DNA of 64,000 bases from Amycolatopsis xylanica (GCF_900107045.1 NZ_FNON01000004.1:372001-436000); one strand, 5' to 3'. Counted from the stretch's first letter, positions 18,441 to 25,898 are shown. Notes: generated from the sequence alone by a model not told the origin. Numbers and translations are program-made.

Positions 18441-18988
18441 CCCGCGGCGTACGGGTGCGGCGCGGCGGCGGTGTCCTCGATGATCTTGGTGTAGCGGAGC
18501 GCCTTGTAGTCGCCGTTCGGGTGCCCGTCGAGGGAGGCGTCGTTGATGTTCGCGCGCAGATGGCGGACCGGCGTCGAGCCGAAGGAGTAGTAGGAGAAGC
18601 CGCCGTGGTCGTCCTCCCACTGATGGAAGAGGAAGACGTGGTCGTAGTAGGAGTTGAGGATGTCGCCGGGCCGCAGGTCGGCGCGCGGGATCTCCTGGGA
18701 GTAGTTCGGCAGCGCGCCGGTCCACGGGTTGTCCGCGAGATGCCAGGCCATGGAGATGTAGCCGGAGCAGTCACGGCGATAGCGGAAGTCGCCGCCGGGG
18801 CCGGGCGCGTCGCCGCCCTGGTTGTAGGGACCGGGCTGGTGGTCGACCCAGTACTGGGCGCGCCAGATCACCTCGCTCCGGGTGATCGGGCCGCCGAGCG
18901 CGGAGCCTTCCGCAGCGGCGGGCATGGCCATCCCGGCTAGGGACAGCGCGGCGATGAGCAACAGTAAAAGCACTCTGGCGGGTTTCAA
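17471..18988 (-). CDS. Secreted NlpC/P60-like cysteine hydrolase with seven-bladed lectin-type propeller
   Basis: 505 residues from TTG 18988, correctly spaced after GGAGAGG; a GTG at 18994 would overlap the SD. Signal peptide about 1-27. Residues 35-190 look like an NlpC/P60-type papain-fold domain: C74 in RRDCSGYISMAW, H117 in YYDHVFLF, and the LRPGDIL box between them. Residues 200-505 form seven PLL-like blades. The predicted role is export and cleavage of a peptide or amide bond in a cell-wall substrate, anchored by glycan binding. It is the first gene of the propeller operon and is divergent from the SARP-like regulator, with an ACCGGCCA-N4-TGGCCGGT palindrome between them. Confidence 0.83.
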   Translation of the reverse strand: MKPARVLLLLLIAALSLAGMAMPAAAEGSALGGPITRSEVIWRAQYWVDHQPGPYNQGGDAPGPGGDFRYRRDCSGYISMAWHLADNPWTGALPNYSQEIPRADLRPGDILNSYYDHVFLFHQWEDDHGGFSYYSFGSTPVRHLRANINDASLDGHPNGDYKALRYTKIIEDTAAAPHPYAAGRVVSGRSADGRMETFAAGADGVYHSWQTEPNAGWSAWEFKGGPRNAQLAIAPNADGRLELFALSDGTFDHIWQNSPSGTWSNWENFGTGGYRVAAGANADGRIEVFASNGSGVFHRWQTSPNGGWSGWEGTLGGPANSRLAMESALDGRLEVFALSDSTFEHLWQTGVNGAWSSWENFGTGGHDLTVNHNTDGRLEAFASNANGVFHRWQTGFSSWSGWEGTGGGPANSELTSDRSVDGRVEVFAVNGATASHTWQTNPNAPYSAWDNFGTGGTEINAGHNADGRIEVFASSGAGVFHRWQTGFADWSGWGWLKDSAGPAIR

Positions 18989-19083
18989 GGGCACCTCTCC
19001 GGGGACGGGGGCGAGCGGCTCCGGAGGTTGCCAGCAGGCGATGAAAAACCGATGACACGAGGCGTTTCCGCTGGCCGCCCGCG

Positions 19084-19103
19084 ACCGGCCATCTCTGGCC
19101 GGT
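19084..19103. promoter_or_regulatory. Palindromic operator candidate ACCGGCCA-N4-TGGCCGGT, site 1
   Basis: A perfect 8-bp inverted repeat with a 4-bp spacer lies between the divergent propeller operon (start 18988) and the regulator gene (start 19172), ending 69 bp before the latter. The identical arms recur at 20177-20196, 67 bp before the secreted hydrolase. A second inverted repeat CTGACC-N6-GGTCAG follows at 19106-19123. Confidence 0.65.
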
Positions 19104-19171
19104 TACTGACCTGGCCTGGTCAGGAGCCCGGACGCCACGATCGGTGCTCAGCCGACAAGGGGGGACTCGTC

Positions 19172-20170
19172 ATGCCGACGACAACACTCGACGACCGCGC
19201 GCCCGCGGTCACCCAGGCCGAGCGCGCGGTGCTCCGCGGCATCGGCCGCGGCCTCAACGACACCGAGATCGCCGCCGCGCTCGCCACCTCCGACACCGCG
19301 GTCGCGCACTCGATCGGCAGGCTCTTCGCCAAGCTCGGGCTGCGCGACCGCGCGGCCGCCATCGTCTACGCGTTCGACCACGGCATCGTCACGCCCGGCC
19401 CCAAACCGGTCGTCCCGGGCAGCTTCCGGATCTCGGTGCTGGGCCCGCCGCGCGCCTGGAACGACGCGAAACCACTCGACCTCGGCCCGGTCCGGCAGCA
19501 GGCGCTGCTCGCCGCGCTGGTGCTGCGGCCGGACCGGACGGTCAGCCAGCGCGAACTGCTCGAAAGCGTGTGGGGCCTCGACGCGCCGGTCGGGAACGTG
19601 GTGCCGGTGTACATCTACCGGCTGCGGCAGAGCCTGCGCCGCGGCGACGACCGGTCCGACTCGATGATCGTGCGCGACCGGTCCGGCTACCGTTTCCGCA
19701 GCGAAGGCGTCCGGGTCGACACTTTCCAGCTGGACGCACTCGCGGCCGAGGCCGAAGCGTCCCACCGAGCGGGAGACCTCGAAGCCGCGGTCGGCGCGCT
19801 GGCCCGCGCGATCGGCCTGTTCGACGGCGAGCCGCTGGCGGGCCTGCCCGGCCCGTTCGCGGAACTGGAGCGGCTGCGGCTGACCGAACGCAGACTCTCG
19901 CTGTCGCTCCGGAAGGCGGAGTGGCAACTCCGGCTCGGCAGGCACGCGGAGGCGATCGACGACATCAGCGCGTCGGCGACGGCGCACCCGCACAGTGAGC
20001 CGGTGGCCGCGCTCCTGATGCACGCGCTCGCCACGAGCGGCCGCCGCGCCGAGGCGCTGGCCGTCTACACCCGGCTGCGCGACCGGCTCGCCAAGGACCT
20101 GGGCGTGGAGCCCGGCGCGCGGATGCGTCACCTACACGGTGCTGTTTTGCGTGGTGAAGACCGGTCCTGA
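19172..20170 (+). CDS. Transcription factor: LuxR-type HTH fused to SARP-like winged helix and BTAD domain
   Basis: 332 residues from ATG 19172 after a strong purine-rich SD (AAGGGGGGA). Residues about 12-70 are a LuxR/GerE-type HTH (TQAERAVLRGIGRGLNDTE, VAHSIGRLFAKLGL). Residues about 85-175 are an OmpR-like winged helix as in SARP activators (VLRPDRTVSQRELLESVW, VYIYRLRQSLRR). Residues about 180-325 are a BTAD helical domain ending RDRLAKDLGVEPGARMRHLH. Two DNA-binding domains in one short protein is unusual. It is divergent from the propeller operon and precedes the hydrolase gene, so it probably controls both. Confidence 0.85.
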   Translation: MPTTTLDDRAPAVTQAERAVLRGIGRGLNDTEIAAALATSDTAVAHSIGRLFAKLGLRDRAAAIVYAFDHGIVTPGPKPVVPGSFRISVLGPPRAWNDAKPLDLGPVRQQALLAALVLRPDRTVSQRELLESVWGLDAPVGNVVPVYIYRLRQSLRRGDDRSDSMIVRDRSGYRFRSEGVRVDTFQLDALAAEAEASHRAGDLEAAVGALARAIGLFDGEPLAGLPGPFAELERLRLTERRLSLSLRKAEWQLRLGRHAEAIDDISASATAHPHSEPVAALLMHALATSGRRAEALAVYTRLRDRLAKDLGVEPGARMRHLHGAVLRGEDRS

Positions 20171-20176
20171 CCAGGC

Positions 20177-20196
20177 ACCGGCCACAAATGGCCGGT
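20177..20196. promoter_or_regulatory. Palindromic operator candidate ACCGGCCA-N4-TGGCCGGT, site 2
   Basis: The arms are identical to those at 19084-19103 and the spacer differs (CAAA instead of TCTC). It lies just after the regulator stop and 67 bp before the secreted hydrolase start, matching the 69-bp spacing at site 1. Equal spacing suggests a shared regulator and promoter geometry. Confidence 0.65.
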
Positions 20197-20262
20197 TCGG
20201 AGCCTGTCGTCGCACGTGATCATCTCGCGATGATCGACTCCCGGCGTTGAAAGGAGAATGAC

Positions 20263-20982
20263 GTGAGGAAGAGCTTCGGCCGCTGGCTGCTGGCGATCGC
20301 GTTGGCGGTCGCCTGTGTGCCCGTCGGACAGGCGCAAGCCGCCCCCGCGAAACGGCCATGCGGACCGGTCATGTTCGTGGTGCCCGGCTATCAGGACGGC
20401 GGCGCGTTCAAGCTGCTCGACCGGAACTTCGCACCGGACGGCGCCGATCCGGTGCGCATCCCGTACCCCAACAGCCAGGCCGACATCAACCTGTACGCCG
20501 ACGTCGACGCGGGCGTCGCCAACCTCAGAACCGCGCTCTACAACCTGTACGTCACCTACAACTGCGACCTCGACACGAAGGTCTACATCGTCGGCTTCAG
20601 CCTCGGCGCGCTCGTGGCTGGCACGGTGCTGGAGACCGAGCCGCCCGACCGCAACATCCAGGGCGTCCTGTTCTCCGACGGCAGGCGTCAGTCGGTCGAG
20701 TCGAACCAGCCGGGCGACCCCGGCGGCCTCATCGGCCGTCTTCCGTTCCCCGGCCCCGGCGGCGCGGGCCTGCGCCCGCTCGACGCGTTCCGGTATCCGA
20801 CGCTGACGTTGTGCAACGGTCCCCGATCCGGTGGCGGCGCCGACGTGATCTGTTTCGGCGGCTCGGACCTGAACAGCTACTTCACCTCGCACCCGTTCTA
20901 CAGCTTCGACGTGGCAGGCGAGCTCGGCGTGCACGGCGAAGGCCCGTACGACCACAACCTGCGCAACCGCGTCATCCCGTGA
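20263..20982 (+). CDS. Secreted alpha/beta hydrolase, cutinase/PE-PPE-like
   Basis: 239 residues from GTG 20263 with SD AAAGGAG. Signal peptide about 1-27. The nucleophile elbow is GFSLG with Ser113. D/H partners are likely in the C-terminal third (FDVAGELGVHGEGPYD). The segment NLYADVDAGVANL before the elbow resembles PE-PPE/cutinase-like serine hydrolases of mycobacteria and relatives. It is predicted to be an exported esterase or lipase. An operator palindrome shared with the regulator promoter suggests coregulation with the propeller enzymes. It overlaps the convergent amidohydrolase by 11 bp. Confidence 0.75.
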   Translation: MRKSFGRWLLAIALAVACVPVGQAQAAPAKRPCGPVMFVVPGYQDGGAFKLLDRNFAPDGADPVRIPYPNSQADINLYADVDAGVANLRTALYNLYVTYNCDLDTKVYIVGFSLGALVAGTVLETEPPDRNIQGVLFSDGRRQSVESNQPGDPGGLIGRLPFPGPGGAGLRPLDAFRYPTLTLCNGPRSGGGADVICFGGSDLNSYFTSHPFYSFDVAGELGVHGEGPYDHNLRNRVIP

Positions 20983-22027
20983 CGGACGGCCGGACCCGGC
21001 GCCCGCGCAGGATCACCGCCAGCGGTTCGGCCAGCAACCCCAGGTCGGTGCGCGGGTCTCGCGCGTAGACGACGGCATCGGCGGGCGCCCCGGGTTCAAG
21101 CCCCTTGAGCCCGAGGTACTCGCGCGCCGACCACGAAGCCGCCCCCAGCGCGTCATGCGGCCGCATCCCCGCGGCCGCCAGCGCGCGCACCTCGGTGGCG
21201 ACCTGCCCATGCGGCCGGGAATCGGTGCCGGCGAGCACCAGCACCCTGGCCTCGGCGGCGGCCGCGACCAGCGGCCCGTGCGCCTCGGTCCCGCCGAGCA
21301 GCCAGTCCTTGGCGGGACCGTCCGGCCGGTCGCCCAGCCCAGTCACCATGTCCTGGAACCCCGACAGCGTCGGCGTCAGCGCGATGCCTTTGGCTGCCAT
21401 GTCGGGCAGAAGGTCCTGGTCGAGCCACATCCCGTGCTCGACGGAATCGACACCGGCCCGCACCGCGGCCGTGCTGCCCGCGGCATGCTGGGTGTGCACG
21501 GCGACCCGCCCGCCGACCCCGTGCACGGCCTCGGCGACGGCCGTCAGCACGTCGACGGGCACGGCCTCGTCGTCGAGCCGCCAGTCGGCGATGATCTTGG
21601 CCCAGCCGCTGCGCTTCGCCTGCGCGGCGGCCACTCCCGGCAGGTCGGCGTGCTCGACGCGGTTGCCCCAGCCGTCGAAGAACTGCCCGCGCTGCGCGAG
21701 CCACGGCCCGGCGTGCGAAGCGCGCGGGAGTTCCGGGTCCGTCCCGAACCACTCCGGCGGCTGACCGGCGAGTCCGGGCGATCGGATGAGGGTGACCCCG
21801 GCGTCGACGTGCAGCCGGAGGTCATCGCGGAGCAGGTCCTCGTCGAGCGGATCGCCGGGCTCCGCGGCGCCGGGGTGAGTGTGGGCGTCGACGAGCCCGG
21901 GCAGCAGCCAGCCCTCGGCGACCAGCTCGGCGTTCGGGACCGGGTCGGTGGTCCAGCGATCGCCGTCGGCGTAAAGGTCGACGTACTCGCCGTGCGGTAA
22001 GGCGTAGCCCCGGATACGGATGACCAT
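20972..22027 (-). CDS. Metal-dependent amidohydrolase
   Basis: 351 residues from ATG 22027 after a G-rich SD; a TTG at 22039 is less likely. The TIM-barrel amidohydrolase motifs are present: HxH in LVDAHTHPG (H49, H51), a barrel His in HTQHAAGS, VEHGMW, and the catalytic Asp in GTDSRPHG. The C-terminal YARDPRTDL segment belongs to the small beta domain. The closest look is to imidazolonepropionase-like/prolidase-type amidohydrolases, but the substrate cannot be read. The upstream side is the palindrome-rich region 22094-22337. Confidence 0.82.
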   Translation of the reverse strand: MVIRIRGYALPHGEYVDLYADGDRWTTDPVPNAELVAEGWLLPGLVDAHTHPGAAEPGDPLDEDLLRDDLRLHVDAGVTLIRSPGLAGQPPEWFGTDPELPRASHAGPWLAQRGQFFDGWGNRVEHADLPGVAAAQAKRSGWAKIIADWRLDDEAVPVDVLTAVAEAVHGVGGRVAVHTQHAAGSTAAVRAGVDSVEHGMWLDQDLLPDMAAKGIALTPTLSGFQDMVTGLGDRPDGPAKDWLLGGTEAHGPLVAAAAEARVLVLAGTDSRPHGQVATEVRALAAAGMRPHDALGAASWSAREYLGLKGLEPGAPADAVVYARDPRTDLGLLAEPLAVILRGRRVRPSVTG

Positions 22028-22171
22028 CGAAACCCCCAAGTCTCGACCCGAACGTACCGGGATTCGCGGCCGGACGCCTCGGCGTACGCAGGGGTCGTGA
22101 GTGTTGCGACCGGTTCTAGCCCAATGCCGTTAGTTGAGACTTGGCTTGCGTTGTCAATCGACGCGTCAGCG

Positions 22172-22220
22172 CGCGAAATCCGAGTTTGGGCCATCCACTG
22201 GCCCAAACTCGGATTTCGCG
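22172..22220. repeat. 22-bp perfect hairpin nested in split repeat
   Basis: The left arm 22172-22193 and right arm 22199-22220 are exact complements around the 5-base loop TCCAC. The arms contain CGAAATCCGAGTTTGGGCC. It has no T-run on either side, so it is not a classical intrinsic terminator. Confidence 0.85.
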
Positions 22221-22240
22221 AAGGTCGGGCCCGTCGTGAG

Positions 22241-22277
22241 GGTGGACGTTGTGAACGGGGCGTTCACAACGTTCACC
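22241..22277. repeat. GTTGTGAAC-type hairpin nested in split repeat
   Basis: The core arms CGTTGTGAACG (22247-22257) and CGTTCACAACG (22261-22271) are perfect. The stem extends outward by six pairs with one wobble. It shares the TTGTGAA theme with the hairpin after the MarR gene at 46696-46740, suggesting a second palindrome family. Confidence 0.75.
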
Positions 22278-22400
22278 CCCACCCCTGCGGCACCCGCCGA
22301 GCGGCAGGCTTGATCAACCGGCCGCAACACTCACGACCTGAGACGCGCTCTTCGTAAAAAAGCTGATGCGTGGGCATGCCCGCCGGGCGATCATGGGACC

Positions 22401-22949
22401 GTGGATGAGCTGCTGAACGTCGCGCTGAACGAGGCGACCGTGCTCGGGTTGCGCCCGCGCCCGGACGGCGGCGTCGCCCTGCTGCTCGAGGTCTTGGCGC
22501 TCCCCGAAACCCCGGACGCCCGCCGCGAGCTGATCATGTCCGGGGTGTCCAGGGTCCGGGTGCTGCTGCGCCGAGAGATCATCGGCGAGGGCTACGGCCC
22601 GCCGATTCCCTTGGACGGCTTCGCCGCCATCGAGGCGTTCTTCGCGTCGATCACGCTGCCCAAGTCGATGTACGGCTGGGAATTCTTCGACTTGCCCGAC
22701 GTGCCCGATGACTGGCCGCCGAATGTGAGCTTCGATGTCCGGCCGTCAGCCGGGCCGGGTTCGCACTCGCTGCACTGGTTCAACGAAGCCGGGCTCGACA
22801 GCGAGCAAGGCGGCTACACGCCGTACTGCATCGAAGGAATCGTCGAGTTCGAAACACTCGCCGTGACGTACGCCGACGGCACGCCACTGTCCCTTGAGGA
22901 CTTCGCCGCCGCGGGAAAGCGTTGGTGGGACGACTTCTACCGCGTGTGA
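22401..22949 (+). CDS. Hypothetical protein, 182 residues
   Basis: GTG start at 22401 with no SD; a leaderless start is likely. The protein is acidic, with a beta-strand-rich N-terminal half (GLRPRPDGGVALLLEVLALPE) and Trp-rich segments (YGWEFFDLPDVPDDWP and, at the C-terminus, KRWWDDFYRV). No signal peptide or transmembrane segment. No family recognised. Its stop directly abuts that of the convergent pentapeptide-repeat gene. Confidence 0.65.
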   Translation: MDELLNVALNEATVLGLRPRPDGGVALLLEVLALPETPDARRELIMSGVSRVRVLLRREIIGEGYGPPIPLDGFAAIEAFFASITLPKSMYGWEFFDLPDVPDDWPPNVSFDVRPSAGPGSHSLHWFNEAGLDSEQGGYTPYCIEGIVEFETLAVTYADGTPLSLEDFAAAGKRWWDDFYRV

Positions 22950-23747
22950 TCAGCCAGGAGGAGTGAACCCGTGTGGCCAGACGGTCGCCTCGTCGGTGAT
23001 GACACCGCTGAGATCCGCGCCTTCGAGATTCGCGCCGGTGAGATCGGCTGAACGCAGGTCCGCGCCACGAAGCGTGACGTCGAGCAGCGTCGCACCACCG
23101 AGTTTCGCGCCGACCAGGCTCGCGCCGTCGAGATTGGAGTAGGCGAAGCAGACGCGGGGAATGTCCAAACCGTCGAGGTCGGCGCCGCGCAGGTCCACCC
23201 GTTCGAGCTCGGACGACGCCCCTTCGCCAATCACTGATCCACGTTTCAGCACGGCCAGCACGGCACCGATGTCGTCGGGGAGGCCGCCGTGGAAGCGGCT
23301 CCGGTCCGGTTCCGGACCGAGCGGCGGCCACGGAAGCTGCTGGCGGACGAACGCGGTGAGCAGCGCGTGCGCGTGGCCCTGATAGCCGGGGTCGAGGTCG
23401 GCCAGGAGTTCCAGCGCGTAGACGCCGCCGTGCCTGACCGACACCTTGTCGCTGGCGAGCTGGTCGATGGCCTTGGTGAACAGGTCGATCGTGTGCCCCT
23501 CGCGGTTGGCGCGCACCTGACGCAAGGTCATCATCGCGCCGAGTGCCACACCGCTGAGCGCGAGCAGCCCGGCGAACCCCTGCAGCAGCGTGGAACGGCC
23601 ATCGTTGCGCGCCTTGAGCTGCTCGGCCGGGGTCAAGCCCGCCACCGGCCCGACCAGCAAATCCGGCCCGAAGACCAGGCAGCTCACCAGGCCGCCGGCG
23701 AGTGCCAAGACCACGAGCACCACGACGACCGTCACCTTGACGCGCAT
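22950..23747 (-). CDS. Membrane-anchored pentapeptide-repeat protein
   Basis: 265 residues. Two hydrophobic helices (about 5-30 and 52-72) form an N-terminal membrane hairpin, followed by a helical segment (LFTKAIDQLASDKVSVRHGGVYALE). This segment is common in actinomycete pentapeptide-repeat proteins. From about residue 185 come A(D/N)LxG-type pentapeptide repeats: LRGADLDGLD, LRGADLRSADLTGANLEGADL. Such repeats fold as a right-handed beta-helix. Some family members mimic DNA, but that needs long cytosolic repeats and is not implied here. Function unknown. Confidence 0.8.
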   Translation of the reverse strand: MRVKVTVVVVLVVLALAGGLVSCLVFGPDLLVGPVAGLTPAEQLKARNDGRSTLLQGFAGLLALSGVALGAMMTLRQVRANREGHTIDLFTKAIDQLASDKVSVRHGGVYALELLADLDPGYQGHAHALLTAFVRQQLPWPPLGPEPDRSRFHGGLPDDIGAVLAVLKRGSVIGEGASSELERVDLRGADLDGLDIPRVCFAYSNLDGASLVGAKLGGATLLDVTLRGADLRSADLTGANLEGADLSGVITDEATVWPHGFTPPG

Positions 23748-23797
23748 GCCTCCCCCTTCGTCAAGCCGAAGGCCGACAGTAGTCGATGTTTGCGCTT

Positions 23798-23816
23798 AGG
23801 CGTATACGTCTATAGG
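23798..23816 (+). promoter_or_regulatory. PadR promoter with overlapping near-palindrome
   Basis: A near-palindrome AGGCGTATACGTCT (23798-23811) runs into the -10-like box TATAGG (23811-23816), 8 bp before the ATG of the PadR gene. An operator at this place would block the promoter, consistent with autorepression by the PadR protein. Confidence 0.5.
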
Positions 23817-23824
23817 CTGGCTTC

Positions 23825-24385
23825 ATGCCGTTGGACGCGTCACGCAACAGCCTCGTGCTGCCCCTGCTCGGACTTCTCGTCGAGCAGCCGTCGCACGCCT
23901 ACGACCTCACGACCCGGCTGAGCGAGCGGTACACGCATCTGCCTGCCACGCGAAGCACGGTCACCTCGCTCCTGAAAGCCTTGGAGAGAGCCGACTTGGT
24001 CACCTCGCGCACCCCGGAGCGCGTCGGCAGACGCCCACCGCGCACGGTCTACGAGTTGACCGAGACCGGCATGGCGGACTTCCGCACGAAGATCGAAGCG
24101 GGGCTGCGCGAGGCTTTACCGGCGTCGACCGACTTCGTCATGGCCGTCGCCTACGCTGGCGCGCTGTCACCCGACGACGTGTTGTCCATTTTGGACGCCC
24201 GCGCCGACCGTCTCGGCCAGGAACTCGCCGCGCTGCAAGGACTTCCCGACGGCGTGTCCGAGGTACACATGCTCGAGGTCACCTACTGGCGCGCCGTTCT
24301 GGCCGCCGAGATCGCCTGGATCGAGACTCTGGCTTCGCGCATCCGCACCCACGACATCGACTGGCCGGAAGGGACCGCACCATGA
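23825..24385 (+). CDS. PadR family transcriptional regulator
   Basis: 186 residues. The N-terminal PadR winged helix (LVLPLLGLLVEQPSHAYDLTTRL, then SLLKALERADLVTS and the wing RRPPRTVYELTETG) is followed by a helical dimerisation domain. Typically a repressor of adjacent genes. The ATG lies 8 bp after a -10-like TATAGG, so the transcript is nearly or fully leaderless. Its TGA overlaps the ATG of the next gene by 4 bp, so it heads a three-gene coupled operon with the barrel protein and the flavin-binding protein. Confidence 0.85.
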   Translation: MPLDASRNSLVLPLLGLLVEQPSHAYDLTTRLSERYTHLPATRSTVTSLLKALERADLVTSRTPERVGRRPPRTVYELTETGMADFRTKIEAGLREALPASTDFVMAVAYAGALSPDDVLSILDARADRLGQELAALQGLPDGVSEVHMLEVTYWRAVLAAEIAWIETLASRIRTHDIDWPEGTAP

Positions 24386-25353
24386 AGTTCGGCATCTACC
24401 CCGGCGGGCGCGCGGGCACCGTCTGCTCGCACCCGCCTGACACCGCCGCGATCGGCTCGCTCGTCGACGAGCTTTCGGGTGGCCACCCGTTCGTCATCCG
24501 CGAGTACGTGCATTTCTTCGGCGACTCGGCTTCGCCGGACGTCATCGCGTCACTCGGCGCCGAAGACGAACTCGAGCACCTCACCATGCCCGATGACTGG
24601 TACGCCGCAGGGCGTCGCGAGCTGGACCTCGTGGTCAGCTATCTCCCCCAGACCGCGGACATGCCGGGCTGGCTGGCGTTTCTCGACGCCGTCATCGACC
24701 GCTACGGCCACCTGACGCGCTACCTCCAGGTGACGCTGGAGCCCAACTTCCCGATCCCGTTCATCGACGGCAGCTCCCCCGGAGTCCGGGAAGCGCTGAC
24801 GCAAGGCATCCCGCACGCCCGCGCCACGCTGAACCGACGTGGCCTGGAGGACGTCCGGGTCGGCTTCTCCGTCGCCGAGCCGCCGGAATGGCTGGGCGGC
24901 GACGGCGACTTCTGGCAGCATCTGGGCGGCTTGCCGGATTTCGCGGCACACGTCGACTATGTCGGCCTGGCGCTGTACCCGGACGCCTTCTCACCCGTCC
25001 CGCCGGAAGCCGTCGCGCCGATGACCACGCACGCGCTCCACCACCTGCGCGAACAGTCGCTACCGGCGGCCGGGATTCCAGCCACGACGCCCATTCACAT
25101 CGCCGAGAACGGAACACCTCACGACTCACTGAGCGCCATGCTCGGCGCGATCGTCGCCGACCGGGAATCGCTGAACATCACCCACTACGAGCTGTTCAGC
25201 CTCCGCGACGCCGACAGCGCGTCGTCCGAGCCCACCGGCTCGCTCGGCCTCGTGACCGACACCTACCGCCGCAAACCCGCCTTCGAGACTTATCGGAATT
25301 TCGTCGACTCGATGTGTCGACCCGGCGCCGTCCCGTTCGACGCAGGAGTATGA
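24382..25353 (+). CDS. Glycoside-hydrolase-like TIM-barrel protein (cytoplasmic)
   Basis: 323 residues, ATG overlapping the PadR stop. There is no signal peptide. The order of strands and helices fits a TIM barrel. Glu in VTLEPNFP (E120) and Glu in IHIAENGTP (E242) are placed like the acid/base and nucleophile of clan A glycosidases, and VGLALYPD and HYELFSLRD resemble other strand ends. The family could not be named, so catalytic function is inferred. It lies between a PadR regulator and an FMN split-barrel gene, each joined by an ATGA overlap, so the three are made together. Confidence 0.65.
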   Translation: MKFGIYPGGRAGTVCSHPPDTAAIGSLVDELSGGHPFVIREYVHFFGDSASPDVIASLGAEDELEHLTMPDDWYAAGRRELDLVVSYLPQTADMPGWLAFLDAVIDRYGHLTRYLQVTLEPNFPIPFIDGSSPGVREALTQGIPHARATLNRRGLEDVRVGFSVAEPPEWLGGDGDFWQHLGGLPDFAAHVDYVGLALYPDAFSPVPPEAVAPMTTHALHHLREQSLPAAGIPATTPIHIAENGTPHDSLSAMLGAIVADRESLNITHYELFSLRDADSASSEPTGSLGLVTDTYRRKPAFETYRNFVDSMCRPGAVPFDAGV

Positions 25354-25883
25354 CAAACACTGTGAACGAGCCGACCTCGACCACCAACCTCGACCACTCC
25401 GGGTCAGCCGCGCTGGACTGGAGCCGCCCTCGCGACGTCCTCGTCGCCGACACGCCCGAGACCGACCTGACGTTCTTCGTCTCGACCGTCCGCCCGGACG
25501 GCCGCCCGCATTCGGCGGGCGTCGGCGCCATCTGGGTGGACAACGCGCTGTACTTCGTGAGCGGCCCCGGCACCCGCCGCGCCCGCAACCTGGCCGCGAA
25601 CCCCGCGTGCGCGGTCTCGGTCCGCCTGCGCGGCATCGACCTCGTGCTGGAGGGCGACGCGCACCGGGTCACCGATCCGTCCACTTTGGAGCAGATCGCG
25701 GCCGTCTACCGGTCCGGCGGCTGGCCCGCTTCCGTCGAGGGCGACGCTTTCACGGCTCCGTACAGCGCGCCGAGCGCGGGACCGGCGCCGTGGCACCTGT
25801 ACCGGCTCACCCTCCACACCGCCTTCGGGGTGGCGACGGCCGCGCCATACGGCGCCTCGCGCTGGGACTTCACGGCCCAGTGA
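25350..25883 (+). CDS. Pyridoxamine 5'-phosphate oxidase-like FMN-binding protein
   Basis: 177 residues from ATG 25350, overlapping the previous stop. It shows the FMN split-barrel pattern: TFFVSTVRPDGRPHSAGVGAIWVDNALYFVSG, then RRARNLAANPACAVSVRL and a C-terminal Trp-rich strand (SRWDFTAQ). Many actinomycete members reduce small molecules using F420 or FMN. The cofactor cannot be decided here. Last gene of the PadR operon. A palindromic repeat follows 16 bp after the stop. Confidence 0.8.
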   Translation: MTNTVNEPTSTTNLDHSGSAALDWSRPRDVLVADTPETDLTFFVSTVRPDGRPHSAGVGAIWVDNALYFVSGPGTRRARNLAANPACAVSVRLRGIDLVLEGDAHRVTDPSTLEQIAAVYRSGGWPASVEGDAFTAPYSAPSAGPAPWHLYRLTLHTAFGVATAAPYGASRWDFTAQ

Positions 25884-25898
25884 GCGCCACCGACTGGG

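Larger units (their letters stand above)
22094..22337. repeat. Split GTCGTGAGTGTT-type palindrome (copy 3) with nested palindromes
   Basis: This covers most of the 373-bp gene-free stretch 22028-22400. The left arm (22094-22115) and right arm (22316-22337) match the 46-bp repeat family but are separated by about 200 bp. That insert holds two unrelated perfect or near-perfect hairpins, at 22172-22220 and 22241-22277. No gene is supported inside; an 86-codon frame across it is built from palindrome sequence. Confidence 0.8.

Noticed and set aside
15862..18940. Long plus-strand frames opposite the propeller genes (for example 17228-18940)
   Set aside because: Antisense shadows of the DGR/W-rich repeats; Arg/Ala/Val-rich, no recognisable domain.
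18989..19171. A ydaO-type (cyclic di-AMP) riboswitch before the cell-wall hydrolase gene
   Set aside because: Such riboswitches often precede actinomycete cell-wall hydrolases, but the leader is short and lacks the conserved GC-rich core; only the palindromic operator is seen.
22097..22357. An 86-codon frame in the palindromic region
   Set aside because: It is made entirely of palindrome arms and has no SD, homologue-like features or codon bias.
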